This document shows, piece by piece, positions 41,640 through 54,500 of a stretch of DNA of 64,000 bases. The notes under the pieces were generated by a model, which worked only from the letters and a program-made list of their open reading frames with translations, searched no databases and had not been told where the DNA came from. How positions within the stretch are numbered: the stretch's first letter is position 1; each line of letters begins with the position of its first letter. The stretch covers positions 310,001-374,000 of the forward strand of contig WIXG01000024.1 of NCBI GenBank assembly GCA_009869945.1. The letters run 5' to 3'. Origin of the DNA: Mesaphorura yosii (taxonomy: Eukaryota > Arthropoda > Collembola > Poduromorpha > Tullbergiidae). The position numbers and the translations under genes were made by a program.

Positions 41640-41667
41640 AAAAAAACATCAAATGAAATTTAAAATT

Positions 41668-41683
41668 AGCATGCTCGCATGCT
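41668..41683 (-). repeat. 3' UTR hairpin of the LINE (AGCATGC / GCATGCT)
   Basis: This is a perfect 7-bp inverted repeat with a 2-nt loop, starting about 17 nt past the inferred ORF2 stop (TAA at 41701-41703). L2- and CR1-type LINEs often carry a 3' stem-loop recognised by their own reverse transcriptase, which is the reason for noting it. A chance palindrome is possible. Confidence 0.5.
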
Positions 41684-41700
41684 TTTTCACATAAAAGAAC

Positions 41701-44445
41701 TTAAACTCTACTTAAATTATTTAAAACATATTCGTTTAATTTAGTCTTAAAAGTTAAGGAGACATTTTCTTCAATTGTGCATTTATTTCAAAGTGTTGCT
41801 CCAGCGTATGAAAAACACTTTTTGCCCACTTCTTTTACTGGGACAATCAATGGACGAACATGTTGCTTATTGGGAGTAGAATAGTTATGAAATTTACATT
41901 TTTCGATAAATAAATCTATGTGTAGCGGAGCAATATCAAGCTTCAGAATTTTGTACATTGTTATCATGATAGCTGACAGCTGACTTGGACCCAGCCATTC
42001 CAGCTCTTTGGATGCAATCTCGCTGATAGAATCGGATTTCTTTCTGCCGGTAACCAATCTAGCTGCACAACGAGTAATTTTCTGTAGTGGTTTCAGGTCG
42101 GCTGCTGATGCAAGTCCTCAGACACTCGACATGTAATTTAAATGAGAGAAAATCATTGACTTGATTAATAAGATCATATTTTCGTTGTTAATGAGCGGTC
42201 ACATAAAAAGCGGGGATAATTGCGCATAACATCTGCAAACCATTAACGAAATATGGTACTTGCAGGACAGCGTATTTTCGAAATAGAATCCCAGAATCTT
42301 GACAGGCATTAGAATTAATTCCAGCACCTTTGATTGAGATTGTTATGTCACCCACGTTTCTCACATTTGCCTGTGAGCCCAATACCACCAGCTCCGTCTT
42401 ATCTAAATTTAGCTGGACTAAATTAAAGTTTAACCAGGACTTTATCTTGGAAATATCAGCCTCCATCAAAGGAAGCGTAGTCTGAATTCATGCGTGAAAC
42501 AAATAATGGTCAATGTCGTATCGTCGGAAAATAGTAGAGATTTACAGTGCTCAGGAATCGAAGGCAATTCGTTTATAAAGATTGAGAGTGGGCCCATCAC
42601 ACTACTTTGTGGTATCCCCTAAATATCATTGTAGATTTCAGAAATATTATCTGTGGGGTCTTTGACAACTTGCGTTCCACAAGACAAATATTCAACAAAC
42701 CCTACAGGGTCAATTTTTGCGTCAGAGAGTTTCTTAAGCAATAAGCCACGAGCAACGGAAGGAAAGCTTTTTTTAAAACGAGTGTGGCAACAATGCACAC
42801 TTGGCGACATTCATGGCATTTATAGCAGTGACAAAGAGCCGAAAGGAGATGCTCTGTTCCGTGACCAGGACGAAATCCAAATTTAAATCTACTAAAAAAT
42901 TTCAATTCGTTCAGAAGTTCACTCAATCTAAGAAACATTACACGTTCATACATCTTTACAAGTGCAGGAAGAGTAGAACTTGGACGACAGTTACATAGTT
43001 ACTTACGTTCGTGGGGTCAAGCCTAGGCTTCTTGAGGATAGGTACAATAACGCTATATTTAAAGCATGCGGGCAGTTTTTGACTCTGCAGAAAGAAATTA
43101 AATAGGTCTAGCATATACTCCCCGACATTTGGGATTTGAAATATTAATGAAAACGCCCGCATCGACAGACCTGTTACATCATTACTGATTTGCCTTTGTT
43201 TTTCATCGCCTTCCAGGCGTTCATGAGTTCATGGATCGACATACTATTGACTCTAAACTTTCCAGTGCAGGCCGATTGACTGAACTGAGCATGAGACGCA
43301 GTCAAGATGTCGTTGGGCATGCACGTAGTTGCGAAATGATTCATTTTACTAACATCGATCGGCAATGCGCTGGTAGATTTCTTCGCTGTATATTTGGGGG
43401 TTAGAAGATTCGTTATTCCGTGCTAAAATCCACTTTCCTCGATTGCAGTGTTGATGAAGTTCTGTATGTCGTAACGAATTCCTAGTTTTACCTTTCTATT
43501 TAGGGCAGCAAGATTAGAACTTGTAGACAGAGATGGATTTCTTAAATGTTGTTTTCTTGTGCTGTGACGTTCTGCTATGAGCTCTTTTGTATCCTCTGAG
43601 CAGTGTTTCTTATGCTTGTAGGGAGCAATCATTTTAGACTTGCATGGAAAATGGGAATTAATTAGGTATATAAGCTTGTCTATCCAGTGCAACGAAGTCT
43701 CTTCCACATTGTCGTTCCTAGGCTCGAAAGTTTAGTGCACTGAAATCCAGTACCATCTTTGTAGGGTCGAATGTTCTATATCACGTCAGGATATGATAAT
43801 TTTCTTCAGCTTGTCCTGGCGAAGATGGGTCCAGAACTTCACATCTGCTTGGTCACAGATGCCAGGATGAAATACTTAGATTTTGAGGTTGGGATCGTCC
43901 AGAGGTGGTCAAGGAGAGCAGTATTTCTCGTGGGTCCAGTCACTTGCTATTGTTAATTTTGCTTCTGGAGTAGGTTGCACAGTTTGTTGTATTTATTCAT
44001 AGATTATGCAAATAGAAGTTAAAAGTGCACTTTGAGTTTTTTACGATAACAAAAATCAGTTCGATGACTCGCCTCAGGTCTGTTCGGTTCTGCTTATCAG
44101 GTTTATAGACGCAAGCGCAGTAGAAGATGGCGAATTTGCGGAGCTGGACCTTGATTAGTAATACTCAGTTCAATTTTGAATGTCGGTGCTGTAGTCTGTC
44201 TGAGTAATCAAGCTCCAGGACAATGACTCTTTACATCACGTCATATTTTTTTGAAGGACGATCAGTAGGGTACACTTTGTAGCCTAGAAATTTCAGCACT
44301 TCATTATTGGGAGACAGCCAGGATACATAATTATACGCAGGTCAGCATTTTTTTCGTCCAGCACCGTCAGTACTTGCAAATAATGAGAAGGATTTTTTTA
44401 CAGAGCGCACGTTCATGAGCAGCCCAAGTGGCTGTGTTGCAGTTA
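41701..44445 (-). pseudogene. Broken LINE ORF2: endonuclease and reverse transcriptase
   Basis: Fragments lie in shifting frames. An endonuclease piece at about 44270-44315 contains LSPNNEVLKFLGYKVY in changing frames. The end of the endonuclease, with LLDHLW, is near 43890-43945. RT pieces include a segment with FFLQSQKLPACFKYSVIVPI (about 43.1 kb) and one with FGFRPGHGTEHLL (about 42.87 kb). The RT active-site box reads FSDD at 42520-42531 and is intact. A thumb-like segment with LNLDKTELVVLG is near 42.4 kb. The C-terminal segment CFSYAGATL is followed by TGA at 41788-41790, where the family usually has Trp, and then stays open to TAA at 41701-41703. Multiple frameshifts and stops mean no functional product. 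Confidence 0.8.
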
Positions 44446-44639
44446 TCGGGTTGGGTTGTGATAACCACCATTAAGTCCTAACCTCACTGAAAATAACTAA
44501 TTAAGATTCGCTCAACTCAACCGAACCTAACTGAAAATAAACTAACATTTTGATGAAATACCACCCATGCCACTTGAAGTTTGCCCGATAACTGCAACTC
44601 AGCCAACCAGTTAATCCATGCTGTGATCGTGGGATGTGG

Positions 44640-45338
44640 TCACGGATTAATGCGGCAGAAGTTAGTCAGTGGCTTGGTCGAGTTACGTGGGGTCGAAAAG
44701 TCGATTATCTTTTGGAATTCACGAATAGTGGAGTTGTTTAGCATTTGCTGTTCTTCGGGGTCCGCCGCGTTGTTTGATGAAATCCTTGTTCGGCGTTCTT
44801 GGAGTTGTTCTGGAGTCATGTCGGGTAGTATGAAGACATTGAAGAAGTTTTCTCTGCGTCGCAGGGGTCGCTTTTCACGTAGGGCTGCAATTTTCTCTTT
44901 GAGTGATCGAAGAACTAGGAAGGTTGGTCTCTGCTTCAAACCAGGGTTGTCTATTCGCTGTGTAGACACGATTTCGCAGGGCGATAGGGAGGATATTTGT
45001 ACTGCAGTCTGGGAAAATTGGTGTAATTCTTTGCCATTGAATTCTTCATTTAATCCGTATAACACTAAACTTCGTTCTTTTTCGTGTAGCACTGCCTGAA
45101 CACGAATCTCATTTTTGATCGCCTCCTTGAGGTTAGCTTCAGCAGTTGGCGTACACTTTGCCTCTAGTCCAGTGATTTTTTCCCCCAGGCTAGTTTGTGT
45201 CGTTTCGATACGAATTAATCGTGCACTGATCGACTGTTCGAATTTTTCGAAAGCCGCCTTGTTTTCGTCGATGATGACCTTGATCTTCTTGTCCAGCAGT
45301 TCCTCTAGTTTTGCGAGTGTCAATCGCGATTCTGGCAT
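44640..45338 (-). CDS. LINE ORF1 protein, open reading frame intact
   Basis: The frame has 232 codons plus stop, starting at ATG 45338 (MPESRLTLAKLEELLDKKIK). Residues about 5-60 are rich in Lys/Glu/Leu with heptad-like spacing and probably form a coiled coil. The central and C-terminal part (ERSLVLYGL, then TFLVLRSLKEKIAALREKRP and NVFILPDMTPEQLQERR) resembles the RNA-binding ORF1p region found in several LINE clades. Its position directly upstream of the decayed ORF2 supports the call. The same frame stays open upstream to 45518, but that extension looks like 5' UTR by chance, because the coiled coil begins right after this ATG. ORF1 proteins bind element RNA and act as chaperones. It is unusual that this frame is unbroken while ORF2 is wrecked. 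Confidence 0.7.
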   Translation of the reverse strand: MPESRLTLAKLEELLDKKIKVIIDENKAAFEKFEQSISARLIRIETTQTSLGEKITGLEAKCTPTAEANLKEAIKNEIRVQAVLHEKERSLVLYGLNEEFNGKELHQFSQTAVQISSLSPCEIVSTQRIDNPGLKQRPTFLVLRSLKEKIAALREKRPLRRRENFFNVFILPDMTPEQLQERRTRISSNNAADPEEQQMLNNSTIREFQKIIDFSTPRNSTKPLTNFCRINP

Positions 45339-45560
45339 CTTGGACTGGGGACCAATGGCAGAAATTTTCGAAATCCACAGGGTGATGATGGCAACTGCAA
45401 TCAAGAAGAATGGAGTATTATTACTTTCTATTATTAACTGAGCTGGTACGGTACGATTTTGCAAATAGGAAAAGTATGAAAAGGAGTCCAGCTGTGGGTA
45501 CATCTTAGGGCTTAGCAATCTTCAATGTAATTGCGTCTTTCGATACTTACTGCAAGCCAG

Positions 45561-48500
45561 AGAAATGCACTGCTTTTATACTACGGAAATCTCAATTATA
45601 GTTAAAGGTAACAGCCTGTGCGAAGCAAATGATCCCTATCTCCAATATAAGTTTAACGACGTATTCGACGTTTACGAATTTCTGGACGCACAGCCAGGAC
45701 AAAATGCAGGAGCACAGTAGTTTTCTTCTGCTTCCACACTGAACCAGGGCAATTACGAGGAAATATTTACCATCAGCTGCACCGCTAGTTGGCATACTTT
45801 GACTTCAGTTCGTGAAGAAATTGTCGACATCTCTTTGTTCTTATTTGGTCCATATTGTGCCGATATATTTAATTCCGTTCTCCGATGCAAACTCTTTTGA
45901 TAGTATTGCGATTGAACTCATATCCAGACTAATTTGGCTGCCCAACGGCGAATTACAGGTTCTCAAGGCAAGTTCATTATCTTTCTACAGCATCAAACAT
46001 TTGGCAATCAACTCAACTGTAGACAATATGAACGTCATTGAACGAGGGCTGATGTCGACATTGTAAACTAAACCTACAAAGGAATCATCGATCGCTGTCC
46101 GTCAAAGTATCGAAGGAAGAATGGAGAAAAAACCCTGTCATCGAACTGCTCCCTCAAGTTCAGAAGAGACACGGCATGAACCAAGTTCACTCGACTGCAG
46201 TCTATTAATTAGTTTAATCTGCTGCTGACTTGTTTCAGATTGAACGTAAGTTGGTGGGCTAGTTATTTTACAAGCCTATATCAATCACAGCACATTGCGC
46301 TACTTTAATTGGTATTAGTTGTACAATGATTCGTAGCATGACGAAATTTCGTATGACTTTATCAGATTGAAAAATTTTAGCGTTCGTTTTAGCTTCACAT
46401 TTGTTCATTGGTCTTGGTGGATCTACATCAACCGAGTATTACTTGACTGGAATCACTGTCTGACGATTTTCGAAGTCACTACGACCTTGGCTATTTCAAT
46501 CAACTTCCTTGTAATCTTACATGAACCTTGTCTTGAACATGCGTTTGTTGTAAAGATTTGCATTCCCCACGACATCATCACCATATTCGTTAAGATGTTT
46601 CATCGGACGCTGTTTCGTATGTGTATGTTTTCCCAATGGGGTCGTTAAGGTGGAACTTCAGAATAAAATTTCTCCACTTTTGTGCATGGGATTACGTTTA
46701 AATATGTGTACTATTTGCGTCCGAGGTCCGATTCACGTGTTTGCCACACCGAGGTCAGAATGAATGAAGAAATTGCAGCTTTTCATGAATGTTTTTTTAT
46801 ATATCTAATCAAGCCAACACAACATCAGCTCACATCAAGTGTACAAAGAATCGGTACGCATGAAGCATGCTGTTCGGGAATACGATACTTGTTTGAATGC
46901 CGTATACGCGCTTTGAAGATTTTTTCTTAACCTTCAGATGAGGCCTGGCGAATATCGGCAACCAACTCGAAACTGCTCAAGCCGAAAATAATTCAGCCAA
47001 TCGCTTGATTGTTTTCTTTTCACTTTCCTTTGGCTCTTATGGTCGTCCTACGTTGCCTACTTGCGCAACAGATGATGAATTGGTGAAATAAACTCGTGCA
47101 ATGATCTCAAAGCAGCTTCAAATTTAGAGTAATAATAGCTCACACTTTTACTCTTCTCAGGTGATTGACGTCAATGCAGTTTCAATTAAATCTTCCTTTC
47201 ATAGGCGACAATACGAGAAATAAATCCTTCCTCATAATCCTCCTCTCTCTGTGCCAGCAACTCATTCTGCTACACAGAGTGACTCGGTATGAAATGAAAG
47301 AGACAACTCATGCCACAACACGGAACAACTTTGCCCTTGTTTTCTCTGGAAAATCAAGACACACAATATGCAATACAATAGAAAACTTTGAAATGGATGT
47401 CTTCCAAGAGGGGGTTTACGGAGCTTCTTTTCTAAGTCTATGACCGAGCAGTGGTTTCTGGAAACAAACAGCCTCAGCAGACGAGAGAAATCAATTCATG
47501 ACCGCCTGAATAGGAGACCAAAGCCTATTATGGCGTACCACAATACACTGCCAGGCAATATTATGGCGACTTCGCATTGTTTCGTTCGACGCAGCAAATT
47601 AATCTCATTTTCCAAGGAATTATGAAACGGACACGTTAGACATCTCGTCATTAATTATAGCAGGTCCCATAGTGATGCTCTTTCCTTCTGCTTTGCACAG
47701 CTTCGAACTTTGCGTTCCGCGCATTGAATTTTGTCATTGGACTTGTTCACTTCATTTAATGCGCTGATTAATTATCCTTTACAATCAATATTGTGTGTGA
47801 GGCAATGCGACCTTGGTTCTAGCACATTATTTAGGCACTTGTGCACTAAAATCTCTGCGCGATATTGATCGCTTCGGAGACTCCGCCGGTGTTATTCAAA
47901 TTAGTCACACGATACTGACGATATCGTATAAAAGCTGAACAATAGTTCAGTTGGTCTTTGATTGTGTGATTGAACGAATTTAAAACATTTAAGGCAAAGA
48001 GGAAGTTCTGATCTGACCGCGCAAGATGTCTTAAAGGAGAAGGATGCTGACACTTCACAGAGAGAGTCCGCGATTGAGGATATGCTTACTGCTAAACAGG
48101 ATTTCCTGTCATTAATCTGATATTACTTTTACTATGATCACTAAAGAGATTCGAAGTGAAAGTCGTCCGCCAAAATTGTAGTAAACTAACTTGTTTAAAC
48201 TGTATTCGCCATGTCTTCTATTTGTGGAGACAGAGAAGTCAAGTCAGAAGAGGCAAACTGTTTGTTCTAGAAAGCAATGCAGGACGTTGACCCAGCGTAT
48301 GAGTTGTGCCAGATTTGTCGTCTCGTGGGCTATTCAATTAATTCAGGAGAGACGAAAGAAATTCGACTCAGCATTCTGCATTGCTTTCTCCTTTCATTAG
48401 AAAATCGTGAGTTCGCTTCCTCTCAAGTTTTCGTACTTGAGGAACACGTCTCGAAAGGTAAAATATGCTGAGAAGAAGAATAAGAAATGAAAAGACGCGT

Positions 48501-51500
48501 TTACCAGTGGAAATAGAAGAAAATTTTCATTTTGTTGGCACTGAGGACAGGGTTTCGTTTCGTCATGTTTCTGGGCCTTAAAATGAAACCTTGGAGTTCA
48601 TTCTCTTTGTGTCAAAACGTCAATAGAAGTTAACGAATTCTTGGACGGGCGACACGTGCAAATACAATAATAAATAAGTCGGCGATTATTCCTGTAACTC
48701 TCCTGATCGGTTGGTGAATGTCTTGGCTTGGATAAGGAAACGCGTGCCATGCCAACGAAATGTCTCATGCCTTTCAATTCAAGGTCTTAATTGGATTTCG
48801 TTTCTCTTGGATTTTCTCGACGAAACCGGTAGTACCGACGATAGAAATTCTTCACGCTCTGCGCTTAGTATTGGCCATCATCAATGTCGTATGAATGGCT
48901 TCTGTGCAGTAAACACAAATTGACGTTCCCCAACCCCACCCCAGATAACCACAACACACACGAAGACTTTTGTCGCAGCTTCCTCTGTGTTGATTGGTTT
49001 AATGCCTTCGAAGTGGTTAGAACTGTATGATGGAATCGTGCATTTGTCTTTAAATTTCGCTACCCGTTTGTTATTTCAATTCTAACGACGAACCGCCGAG
49101 CACATGAAACTTATTTTTTTCTTTCATTAACTTTCAGATGTTTACCTGGCATTTTTCGTCAAATTCCTATCTACTGCTGTTGGGAGAAATTCGAGAACGT
49201 CCCAATAGATTTACAATTTTCCGGTTCAAAGAGTACTAGTGAGTTGGCGGAACAAAAGACAGCAAAACTAATGCAATGGGATTTTAATAATCAGAACCTC
49301 TCTGTTTTTGGTCAGGTTCGGTACGTCCAAATGCAATAAACGTCACATTATGAGATTTTCTAAGGCACGCCAAGGAGAGCTTTCATTTCTATGAAAGGCA
49401 AGATAATTTTGCTAGGAAGTAATGACGTTCTGCGGAAATGAGGCCATGGATTCCGTGTTAATCTTCCTTTTGCAGGCAAGAAAGCTTCGACTCGACGCCT
49501 CCAAGGAGGACAAGGCGAAATGCGATTTACTAATTGAAAGGAAGTGAGGCAGTGAAGATCTTTGGGGGACTCAGAATGAAGCCTTTCATACAACGCTAAA
49601 CGCAAGTCAAAGGAATCAGATTATCATTTTCTTTGACGTATTTTTAGTTTCTAGAAAATTGCTTGTTCATACCGAATATAATTTTTACACCCCATGAAAT
49701 ATGAAAATGTCAGCCTGGAGAATGGAGCACTTTGTGAGTAATTATATTACCATTAAGGAAAGTAATAGCCGTAGAAACCTGAATTTTCTTGCCTACCTTC
49801 AACGATTTCCTCCTTGTGTTTCAGGTGTTTGTCAAGAAGATGTGCTTAGACCGTGCATAAACCGGATTATGTTATGATTGATTTTCTGCAGCCACAAGAT
49901 TGTTATGTTACATGTGAGCATATGCATGTGGAGTAATCATTCCATCACCGCCGCCACTTCCTTCGCTCCTACTGTGCCAAGCAACGTGAATCCAACCAAG
50001 CACTAACAAATCTCCTCGTGTCATATTATTAGCAACATTTCCAGCGTACAAGACACGACCTCATGGCATGTTCAGCATCAACCAGGATTTATTGAAAATT
50101 GAATTTTTCCAGCCTACAAGTTTCCACATATTCACGAGTGGAAGGTCTTGAACTCTAAAAAAAAAAGTCCCGGCCGAGCCGGAGAACTTTTGGCAGAATT
50201 CATGTGCCTATTACGATATCTCTCTTTCAATTTCGTCCTAAAATTCTCAAATTACGATGCAACTTTCATACCACCGCTTCGAGAATCCTGAGATTATAAA
50301 AATTTTGTATGTGGCAACGGAGTTGTTAGACAATCTTTTTCACGAGGGAGGAACCTCCATTGTTTCTGGCGTCGTGTTGACAATTGTTCTCGCATTGTTC
50401 ATAAAATTTGTCCCGAAGGAATTAAATTACTCTTGAACTAATCATGTCTGGATTTCTACACAATGAAATAATTCCGTACAGTTGGGGTGTTGAGTAGCGA
50501 ACTCGTACCCTGTGGCAGATTTATGACAGGCCGCATGTATTTACTTCGGCTTAATTTCGCAATCGCTGAGCGTAGTACTGAAAGTTTGCAAACCCATTCA
50601 AAATAATTTCTTGATTAAGCCCATGTGTACATTTACACAACTTCATTGAGCATTTCAGAGGAGCATTTCTGAAGTGCGAAAACAAAATGAAGTCCATTAG
50701 TATTAGCTAGCCAAGTCTTATGACACACATGTGAATGTGGCTTTGCAATGGGAACTGATATTTAATAAGTACACAGTGTTTAAAGCAAAGCGATTAAGTC
50801 CTAAGGTAATGCTGGATATCTGACGCGTAATCTATAGAAATAGAATACAATTAGGATGTCGTCACAGTTAGACATGCTCGTTCTCCTCCACTAGGCGTCA
50901 TTTTACCCAAGCCGTTGAGTAACCTGAGGACTCACTCGGAACTTTTAATTTAATTTCGCAATGAGGAACAAAGTAAACGGAAAGTAAAGGCCTGAAGGAG
51001 GCAATAATTATCGTACCTGGAAGGAAAGAACGCGATAGATTTGGCTGTGCAAACAAAAATTGACAATAAACGTCACTGACTGGATGGACAAGCGCACTCG
51101 ACTCGAATAGCAGGCATTAAGTAGAAACGAAAGATTACTGTAATAATAGACGTCACAGAATTGGACTCTGTCCCTTGAAAACGAACAAGGGCGTGGGTTT
51201 CAACAACGACAACACTCGAGTAAACAGCGCGAGCCAGTTCACCGTGTTTGTGCATCTGATTCTGGTTGTCTTACTTTTCATTGTGAGAGCACGAGGAAGC
51301 CTTACAGCAACGAAAATCCATGCAGTAGCATCCTTTTATTTTATTCTAAATTGCGAAATGTTTACCTGTTTATTTACAAACTTGATCGAGTCAGGAAAGC
51401 ATCCTACTGTGAGCATAACTTCATTCGTGGAAAATTTTCATCTTCTTCATGCGGTATGCTGATGTCCATGTTCGTCCACGCCAAGGATAATTTACTCACA

Positions 51501-54500
51501 GTGCATCTTTCGCGGTGTCAATGTCACGTTCCCCATGCAGACAAGATTCGCAGCCTTTGTCTTCCAAAAACTGAATTTACGGGCCATCGACGTATGGAAA
51601 GAGAAAAGAAAGAGAGCAAAAAAATAAGATAGAATTTTGCAACAGTAAAATGTTCTAGAGAGACGGAAAATCATGGAATTAGACGATGCTAAGAGGGCAG
51701 ATTTGTGAAAGCAATCAACGTAATTGAGGATTTGGCATCCAAAGGAAGAAAATGTTTCAGTAATACACAAGTATTGTACAGGACATAATTTTTGCTTTCA
51801 CTTGCTGGTATAGACAAATAAGATTTTCGAGACTCGATTCTCCACGTTGAACATGTTAGAAAATACGGGAATTTCGGAATTATTCTCAAATGTCTGCTTT
51901 TGTTTTCGAAGTGAAGCCCGGAGCGCCGTTTATTTGAAGTGAGAATTTATTTCTCGTTTATCGTGGTAAACATGTGTGCTTTTGTCTTGATGTGCGCCTG
52001 CTCAAGTGTAAAAGAGGAATGACAAAGCACATTGGACAAGGGAACATGTCTCCGGGAAATTGAAGCGTCAGATCTAGATCGCTTTCAAAAATTCTCTTTG
52101 CATGCTTCACTTTGACCTAGGCCAATTGAGTTATATCAACCGTGCAATAAAATGGAAGACATAATTCAAATGTCATATTGCATTGCAAATCAACCGAAGA
52201 ATAATCTGAATATTCTTTTTGTCAGTTTTCCTGTTGCATGTGTACATCGCAACTATTATCGTCCATGATTAAATTTCAAGGTTCGTTGCTCAAATATTTT
52301 ACTTCTTTTCTTCAGAATCATAGACACTTGAGCCCCATATGAAGGGTTTAGGGGCATGTGTTCAACTTGCCTTAATAAAATTTTTCAGATTTTATTCTGT
52401 GGATCATTTATTGCAGTTGATATAGTGCCGTGCTATACACTACTGGTAGTGAACGCAAGTTTGCACCATAGACATTCCGAGAATTCCCAACCAAGAGTAG
52501 CAGCAACGCACATATTTTGAGTTAGATGAGTACAATCGCTCTAATTAACATCCGCGGACATTTCCCTCAAACTCAAGTATGCGATCTTTTTCAGAGAAAT
52601 ATTTTTCTGAAACTGTCCATTAATTATTGACATGTTCGGGTGAGGAAGTACGCAATAAGAGTGTGTGGCGGTAAATTTTATAATTTTACTTTGTAGATGA
52701 ACACGAAGTGCTGCTGTGGTTTACCAAATGATGCATGGAAGGCAGCAGCATCATTCTCTTTCTGGTACAAAGTGCACGTCGATGCGGGCGGAAAAGAACT
52801 GGAAGTGGGAACTTGGGCGCACATGTTGAGAGGCAGTTTGGTCCGAAATTGCGTAAATAAAAAAACTCGTGGTGCCTACCTCAGGCGCTGAATTTTCATA
52901 AGGACTGTGAGGTTACTCTCCACTTATCCATACGCCAGCCCGACTGATTAATCATAGGACAAAACACGGGCATTGGACATTATTCCCGATGGTTTGCTTC
53001 TGTGCGTAGTAAATATGCCGCGGTTTTGGCCATATTTATACTGGATCGGTGGTGAAACCCAGTGTGTATCTTCATAGCATTTCCTCACCCAAGCTGTTCC
53101 CTCTTTAAAATGTAAGTTTAATGACATTGAAGTTGGTTGAGGTTTGACTTCTGAAACTAGACCTTGGTTTCGTGATTTATAAAATAAATCCTTTACAGCA
53201 TTGCATGGTTCCGAAGAAACTTTTGACGAAGCTTATTTAGTGAATGTGGTGTGATGTTGGATGTTTCAAATGGTTCGCCTCGAGAAAGTATACTTGAAGC
53301 AAGAAAATCAACAACTAGCGTTGAGACATGTAAGCGTGAGGTAAAAAGATGATTTTACCCTCACAACCAGGCAAATGTCAGCTCCTCCACTTCGACCAAC
53401 CTACCTTTTCCTTTTCCGAAGCCATCAGTTGGAAGTGTCAATTTTGTAAATGGAATTTGTAAGAAAAGATGAAAAACGATGAATGAACAGAAACTCTCAG
53501 GAAGCTGTTGAGTAGACGCGTGACACAAAACAGATCCATTAACGTGCTTGTCAATAAGATCAAGACGCAGTTTTTGTGACGTGCTGATTTCGCGGCCAGC
53601 AAGAATTGTTGCCATTTCAGAGGGTACCAGTTTATGAGTGCTGGCAACTCCTCGGGAAATGGTACACGAAATCATGTATAAATCGACAAATGGTGTCCGC
53701 GAAATAACACTGTAATTGTTTGGCTGGACGAATTGATTCTATTGGCGTCGGCAAACTGTTTCAAACATTAGGAATCACTAGAATTTGAAACAAGGGTTTT
53801 TAAACAAGAATTTTTGCAGAGTCAGTGAATGAGATTTGTTGCCGCTCCGCCATGCTTATTTCCGAATGTGGAAACTCGAAACAAACACTTGGCGAGCCTT
53901 TGGTTCTCTCGTTTGTAAAATGAAACCTTTCGGAATAGAAAAATGCTGCTCTTGTATTTGAGTGGTCGAAGTGAGTGCTAACGATGCGCTTTTTCTAGCA
54001 TTGTTTGTTCAGAAAATTACAACACATTAATGGTCTGTTTGAGAATCACGATTGTTAAGCTAATAACAAACGTAACTCATTGACTGTACTCAATCTGCCT
54101 TCAGCAGGCTCGATATTGTTGACGAGTTGTTCAACTCATCACGCTGTAATGGACAAAGCCCAATGTTGTTAGCCGCCATCATTAGTACGTATTTGTATTG
54201 AGGCTCGTCCAGGCTTTTTGCTTGCAGACCAAAATTCAATCAATAGCAGCCATTTGTGTGCGTTCGTCATTCTCAAATGATTGATCGGGGTGAAAGTTCG
54301 TTAATGAAGCTCAGAAAACTCCCTGTGACAGAATTCTCATATTTTATAGCCCCAGAAATGAAGTGTTATTAACCGTCTAGCCAGCCTTCAAAGACTTCAA
54401 TCGCACGAGGAAGAACGAATTGCTTGAGTATTTTTGTAGGAAAACTGCCATTAGTAGCAATATGTATTATGGTTCGTCTAGCTGTTTCATAATTACCACT

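Larger units (their letters stand above)
41640..45560 (-). mobile_element. Degenerate non-LTR retrotransposon, CR1/L2-like
   Basis: In minus-strand order there is an ORF1 (45338-44640), traces of an apurinic-type endonuclease (about 44.4-43.8 kb), a linker, a reverse transcriptase (about 43.2-42.2 kb), a C-terminal domain (42.06-41.70 kb) and a short 3' UTR with a hairpin. The order and the RT sequence match CR1/L2/Jockey-group LINEs. The element is about 3.9 kb. Its 5' limit is unknown, since I see no target-site duplication, and the 3' limit is placed near the A-rich run (plus strand) around 41633-41647. Frameshifts and stops in ORF2 make it non-autonomous. Confidence 0.8.

Noticed and set aside
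44581..45099. 172-codon plus-strand open frame
   Set aside because: It is the antisense shadow of the LINE ORF1 at 44640-45338.
45339..45518. N-terminal extension of LINE ORF1 with a hydrophobic stretch
   Set aside because: The open frame probably runs by chance into the 5' UTR. The coiled-coil protein begins cleanly at the ATG at 45338.
48277..48471. 64-codon plus-strand ATG frame with a CQIC motif
   Set aside because: A single CxxC pair is not a zinc finger by itself, and no flanking exons were found.
52697..52891. Plus-strand frame after an acceptor-like TTTACTTTGTAG
   Set aside because: There is no convincing donor, no upstream exon and no family match.
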